Assembly (NCBI GenBank): GCA_964461295.1
Contig: CAYWTX010000249.1
Span: 1-7,412 of the forward strand
DNA: 7,412 nt
Direction of reading: 5' to 3'
Origin: CAYWTX01 sp964461295
Lineage (GTDB): Bacteria > Planctomycetota > Phycisphaerae > SM23-33
Shown here: piece by piece, positions 5,010-7,412 of the stretch
Layout of the letters: every line of letters begins with the position of its first letter
Numbering within the stretch: the first letter of the stretch is position 1
Program-made: the position numbers and the translations under genes
The notes under the pieces: generated by a model
Seen by the model: the letters and a program-made list of their open reading frames with translations, nothing else
What the model was told of the DNA's origin: nothing
Database searches by the model: none

Positions 5010-6146
5010 ATGGAAGAGAAGAAAGACACACATCGGGCCGAGTCGTCGCCAGCGGGGCTGATCGGGTGCATGCTGGCGCTGGCGGCGGCGGTGGCGGCGG
5101 CGGGGCTGATCGCGGCGGCGGTTGTGGCGACGACGGCCACGACGGGGTCGATTCTAGTAGCTGTGGGGATTGCGCTGGGTTCGATGGCGGGGTCGTGCCT
5201 GCTGTGGGCGGCCGGCCACCTGGTGCGGCAACAGTCGCGGCAGGCGGTGCTGCAGGAGCGGCTGCTGCGGATGCTGGGGCTGCTGCTGGAGCGTGAGGAG
5301 GAGCGGCCCGGAGGATCGACGGGGCCGGCGCGGGCGACGCCCCACGCGGCGGCGGAGCCGCCGCCGCTGCCGCCGTCGACGAACGATGAAGTGCTGCGGC
5401 AGCTATGGGAGATCGGCGATGCGCTGCTGCTGAGCGAGGCGGAGCGCGGCGAGATGCGGCGGCGCCGCCGTCAGCGGCTCGTGCGGCAGCTCGAGCGGGA
5501 AGTTGACGCCGCCGTGGCGGAGGGGGACTTCGCGGCGGCCGAGCGGCGTGTGGAGACGTTCGCGGATCGGCTGCCGGGCGACGAGGCCGCCGCGGCGCAG
5601 CGGGCGAGGATCGCCGCGGCGCGAGATGATTCGCGGCGGCGGGAGTTGGACGACACCCGCCACAGGGCCGAGGACCTGATGGCGCTGGGCCGGTTCGCGG
5701 ATGCGGAGACGGTGGCGGCGGGGCTTACATTGAGGTTCCCCGACGCGGCCGAGGCGGCGGGGTTGCTGGAGCAGGTGCGGCGCGAGCGTGGGATCTTCGA
5801 GACGGAGCGGCGGAGGCGGCTGATGCGAGAGGTGGAGCGAGCGGCCGAGAAGCGTCAGTGGCGCGAGGCGCTGCGAACGTCGGCGGCGTTCCTGACGGCG
5901 TTTCCCGAAGGGGGCGATGCGGAGCACATTCGGTCGCTTCGGCCGACGATGGAGGACAACGCGCGGCTGGAGGAGGTGCGGGAGATTCGCGACGGCATCC
6001 GGGACCTGATCGCGCGGCGGCGGTACGCGGAGGCGTTGGGGCTGGCCCGCGACCTGGTGGCGCGGTTCCCGGATACGCGGGCGGCGGTGGAACTCACGCG
6101 GCAACTCCCGCGGCTGGAGGAGATGGCGAAGGGGACGCCCAGGTAG
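5010..6146 (+). CDS. Membrane protein with four TPR-like 55-residue repeats
   Basis: A 378-residue protein I cannot assign to a named family. A short charged N-terminus precedes two hydrophobic helices (about 16-39 and 46-68), probably a membrane hairpin. Then come a helical linker (73-99), a Pro/Ala-rich linker with P-P-P-L-P-P (117-122), and a charged helical region. Residues 155-374 hold four repeats of exactly 55 residues with a shared layout: a helix ending G-D-F, G-R-F, R-Q-W or R-R-Y, then A-E or E-A, then a helix ending R-L-P, R-F-P, A-F-P or R-F-P. The layout resembles TPR/Sel1-type helical repeats that bind proteins. The ATG at 5010 is chosen because it places the membrane hairpin at the N-terminus; the frame is open further upstream inside mlaD in another frame. 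The gene lies 32 bases after mlaD, so it may be an assembly partner of the transporter; that is inference. Confidence 0.78.
   Translation: MEEKKDTHRAESSPAGLIGCMLALAAAVAAAGLIAAAVVATTATTGSILVAVGIALGSMAGSCLLWAAGHLVRQQSRQAVLQERLLRMLGLLLEREEERPGGSTGPARATPHAAAEPPPLPPSTNDEVLRQLWEIGDALLLSEAERGEMRRRRRQRLVRQLEREVDAAVAEGDFAAAERRVETFADRLPGDEAAAAQRARIAAARDDSRRRELDDTRHRAEDLMALGRFADAETVAAGLTLRFPDAAEAAGLLEQVRRERGIFETERRRRLMREVERAAEKRQWREALRTSAAFLTAFPEGGDAEHIRSLRPTMEDNARLEEVREIRDGIRDLIARRRYAEALGLARDLVARFPDTRAAVELTRQLPRLEEMAKGTPR
5472..6131 (+). repeat. Four 165-nt (55-residue) protein repeats
   Basis: Aromatic anchors at residues 174, 229, 284 and 339, and prolines at 189, 244, 299 and 354, are each spaced exactly 55 residues with no insertions. 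The copies are strongly diverged apart from these anchors, so this is an ancient internal duplication. Confidence 0.8.
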
Positions 6147-6151
6147 GAAGA

Positions 6152-6173
6152 CCTGCCCGCTGAAGCGGGCAGG
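6152..6173. terminator. Perfect 9-bp hairpin with TGAA loop
   Basis: CCTGCCCGC, TGAA, GCGGGCAGG form a perfect stem-loop 5 bases after the stop of the TPR-like gene. There is no T-run after it, so a classical intrinsic terminator is doubtful. It could instead be a REP-like element or an mRNA stabiliser. The ribosome site of the next gene begins at 6178, so the hairpin could also affect its translation. Confidence 0.45.
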
Positions 6174-6188
6174 CCTCGGAGAGAGACT

Positions 6189-7289
6189 GTGGCTCATAGG
6201 CTTCCATTCAGATGTCGGGATATACTGTGCAAGATCCTCTCTGCTCCCACGGCGCCGTTCCACGAGGAGGCGGTTGCGGCGGCGGTGCGCGAATGGGCCA
6301 GCGGCCGCGGCGTGGCGTTTGGTCGCGACGAGGCCGGCAACGTGGTGCTGCACCTGGGCCGGGCGCGGCGCGGGCGAGGGCGGTGGTGGCTGACGGCGCA
6401 CATGGACCATCCGGGCTTCGCGGTGCTGGGCCGGCGCGGGCGGACGGTGCGGGCGGAATTCCGCGGCGGGGTGGGCGAGGAATACGGGCCGGGCGAGCGA
6501 GTGCGGCTGTTCGCTCCGGGCGGCGAGGCGGTCGGCACGGTGGCGGGCAAGCGGGCGTGCGGGCCGGCGTCGTGGTGGCGGTGCCGCATCGAGCTGGAGC
6601 AGCCGGCGGCGGCGCCGCCCGGGACGGTGGGCATGTGGGACCTGCCGGCGTTCGCGGTGCGCGGGCAGCGCCTGCGGGCGCGGGCGTGCGACGACTTGGC
6701 CGGCGCGGCCGCGGTTGTGTGCGCGATGGATGAACTGGCCGAACGAGGCGGGGCGGAGGTGTCGGCGCTGCTGACGCGGGCGGAGGAGGCGGGGTTCGTG
6801 GGCGCGCTGGCGGCGTGCAAGGCGGGGACAATCCCGCGCGAGGCGCACGTGCTGAGCATCGAGGCGTCCAAGGCGCAGCCGGCGGCGCCGCTGGGGGGCG
6901 GCGCGGTCATTCGCGTCGGCGACCGGACGAGCCTGTTCGACCCCGAACTGACGGCGCATCTGGCGGCCACGGCGGGAGCATTGGCGGCCGGCGACAAGGA
7001 GTTCCGCTTCGTTCGGGCGCTGATGCCGGGCGGGACGTGCGAGTCGACCGTGTTCTGCGCGTACGGGTACCGCTCGGCCGCGGCGTGCCTGCCGCTGGGC
7101 AACTACCACAACCAGGGCCCGCGGGGGCGGATTGCGGCGGAGTACATCGACCTGCGGGACTTCGGGGCACTGGTGAAGTTGTTGACGGCCGTGGGGGCGA
7201 ATGACAATCCGCCCGCGGAGACGACACGGACGCTGCGCGAGAGATTGGGCGAGATGCTCGCCGAGAGGGAGAAGCTCCTGCGCGAGTGA
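6189..7289 (+). CDS. M42-like dinuclear zinc aminopeptidase
   Basis: A 366-residue cytosolic metallopeptidase, the usual length for M42 (glutamyl aminopeptidase/TET) enzymes. The expected residues appear in order: His71 and Asp73 in T-A-H-M-D-H-P-G-F, Asp168 in A-C-D-D-L-A-G, the Glu199-Glu200 pair in T-R-A-E-E-A-G-F-V-G-A (catalytic base plus ligand), Glu225 in S-I-E-A-S-K, and His307 in L-G-N-Y-H-N. G-G-T-C-E-S-T (281-287) matches the M42 G-G-T-D-A region. Residues between Asp73 and Asp168 fit the inserted dimerisation domain of M42. Glu225 replaces the usual M42 aspartate, so an M28-like or divergent subfamily is possible. The start is GTG with GGAG at 6178-6181. There is no signal peptide. 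It is probably unrelated to the transporter operon and separated from it by the hairpin. Confidence 0.85.
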   Translation: MAHRLPFRCRDILCKILSAPTAPFHEEAVAAAVREWASGRGVAFGRDEAGNVVLHLGRARRGRGRWWLTAHMDHPGFAVLGRRGRTVRAEFRGGVGEEYGPGERVRLFAPGGEAVGTVAGKRACGPASWWRCRIELEQPAAAPPGTVGMWDLPAFAVRGQRLRARACDDLAGAAAVVCAMDELAERGGAEVSALLTRAEEAGFVGALAACKAGTIPREAHVLSIEASKAQPAAPLGGGAVIRVGDRTSLFDPELTAHLAATAGALAAGDKEFRFVRALMPGGTCESTVFCAYGYRSAAACLPLGNYHNQGPRGRIAAEYIDLRDFGALVKLLTAVGANDNPPAETTRTLRERLGEMLAEREKLLRE

Positions 7290-7370
7290 GATCCGAAGGC
7301 GGAAGGGCAGGACGGGAAGGGTGCATGACCGTAGTTGCTGAGACCGGGTTTGGGATCTGCATCGGATTCT
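7290..7370. other. Intergenic segment after the peptidase gene
   Basis: No supported gene. A 20-codon frame from ATG at 7325 to TGA at 7387 runs into the palindromic repeat and is probably not translated. The part from about 7345 (GGGTTTGGGATCTGCATCGG) may belong to the same repeat element. No T-rich terminator is seen. Confidence 0.4.
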
Positions 7371-7412
7371 TCAGCCTGAAGGGCTGAGATATGACAGCCC
7401 AGGGCAACGCCC
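7371..7412. repeat. REP-like palindromic repeat, cut by window edge
   Basis: Two adjacent hairpins are visible. TCAGCC-TGAAG-GGCTGA (7371-7387) has a 6-bp stem. GGGC-AAC-GCCC (7402-7412) is the inner part of a second one. The preceding AGCCCA (7396-7401) predicts that TGGGCT follows just outside the window. The sequence resembles dispersed palindromes I recall from planctomycete genomes, but that comes from memory and not from a search. Confidence 0.6.

Noticed and set aside
5081..5104. Possible G-quadruplex run of GGC/GG units
   Set aside because: The run encodes Ala codons (GCG) of a membrane helix; codon bias explains it.
5403..7109. Open frame of 568 codons on the minus strand
   Set aside because: Antisense to the TPR-like and peptidase genes, spans the hairpin between them, and has an Arg/Pro/His-rich composition with no domain.
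7325..7387. 20-codon open frame at the right edge
   Set aside because: Runs into the palindromic repeat and ends inside its first hairpin; probably a chance frame created by the repeat.
1..7412. CRISPR array, tRNA, rRNA, insertion sequence or transposase
   Set aside because: No regularly spaced direct repeats, no tRNA cloverleaf or rRNA signatures, and no transposase motifs were seen.

Overview
The window is very GC-rich (roughly 70% by eye). Genes are packed on the + strand, and no convincing minus-strand gene was found. The best guess is a planctomycete or related PVC-type bacterium, probably from a metagenome assembly. Three things suggest this: a small HEAT-repeat lipoprotein ending in a G-Y...W-x-x-W-L motif that I associate with planctomycete HEAT proteins, a REP-like palindrome at the right edge that resembles repeats I associate with planctomycetes, and envelope genes expected of a diderm cell. 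This placement is inference; the window has no rRNA or other marker gene.

Layout. Positions 1-441 hold the 3' end of a ClpB-type AAA+ disaggregase, cut by the window edge. A 260-base gap without a convincing gene follows. Positions 702-6146 hold seven tightly spaced genes that look like one operon: a HEAT-repeat lipoprotein, an RsbW/SpoIIAB-like serine kinase (GHKL ATPase), a STAS-domain protein with the phosphorylatable D-S-S-G motif, then an Mla-type lipid ABC transporter with permease (MlaE), ATPase (MlaF) and membrane-anchored MCE protein (MlaD), and finally a two-helix membrane protein with four exact 55-residue TPR-like repeats. The first four genes are linked by overlaps or 3-base gaps; the later gaps are 57, 66 and 32 bases. 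A perfect 9-bp hairpin separates this block from an M42-like metallopeptidase gene (6189-7289). The right end (7290-7412) is non-coding and ends inside a palindromic repeat.

How the genes may work together. In E. coli the Mla inner-membrane complex is MlaF2E2D6B2, and MlaB is a STAS protein bound to MlaF. Here the STAS gene sits directly before mlaE, so it is a good MlaB candidate. Unlike E. coli, a gene for a possible STAS kinase lies immediately upstream, 3 bases away. The main hypothesis is that a partner-switch pair (kinase plus STAS) controls an MCE phospholipid transporter rather than, or as well as, a sigma factor. The gene content is read from the sequence; the regulatory link is inference.

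Other features: a 3 x 30-residue repeat in the MlaD helical tail, an MlaF C-terminal tail resembling the E. coli extension, inverted copies of an ATTGCGG heptamer flanking mlaF-mlaD, and a noncanonical G1 box in the kinase.
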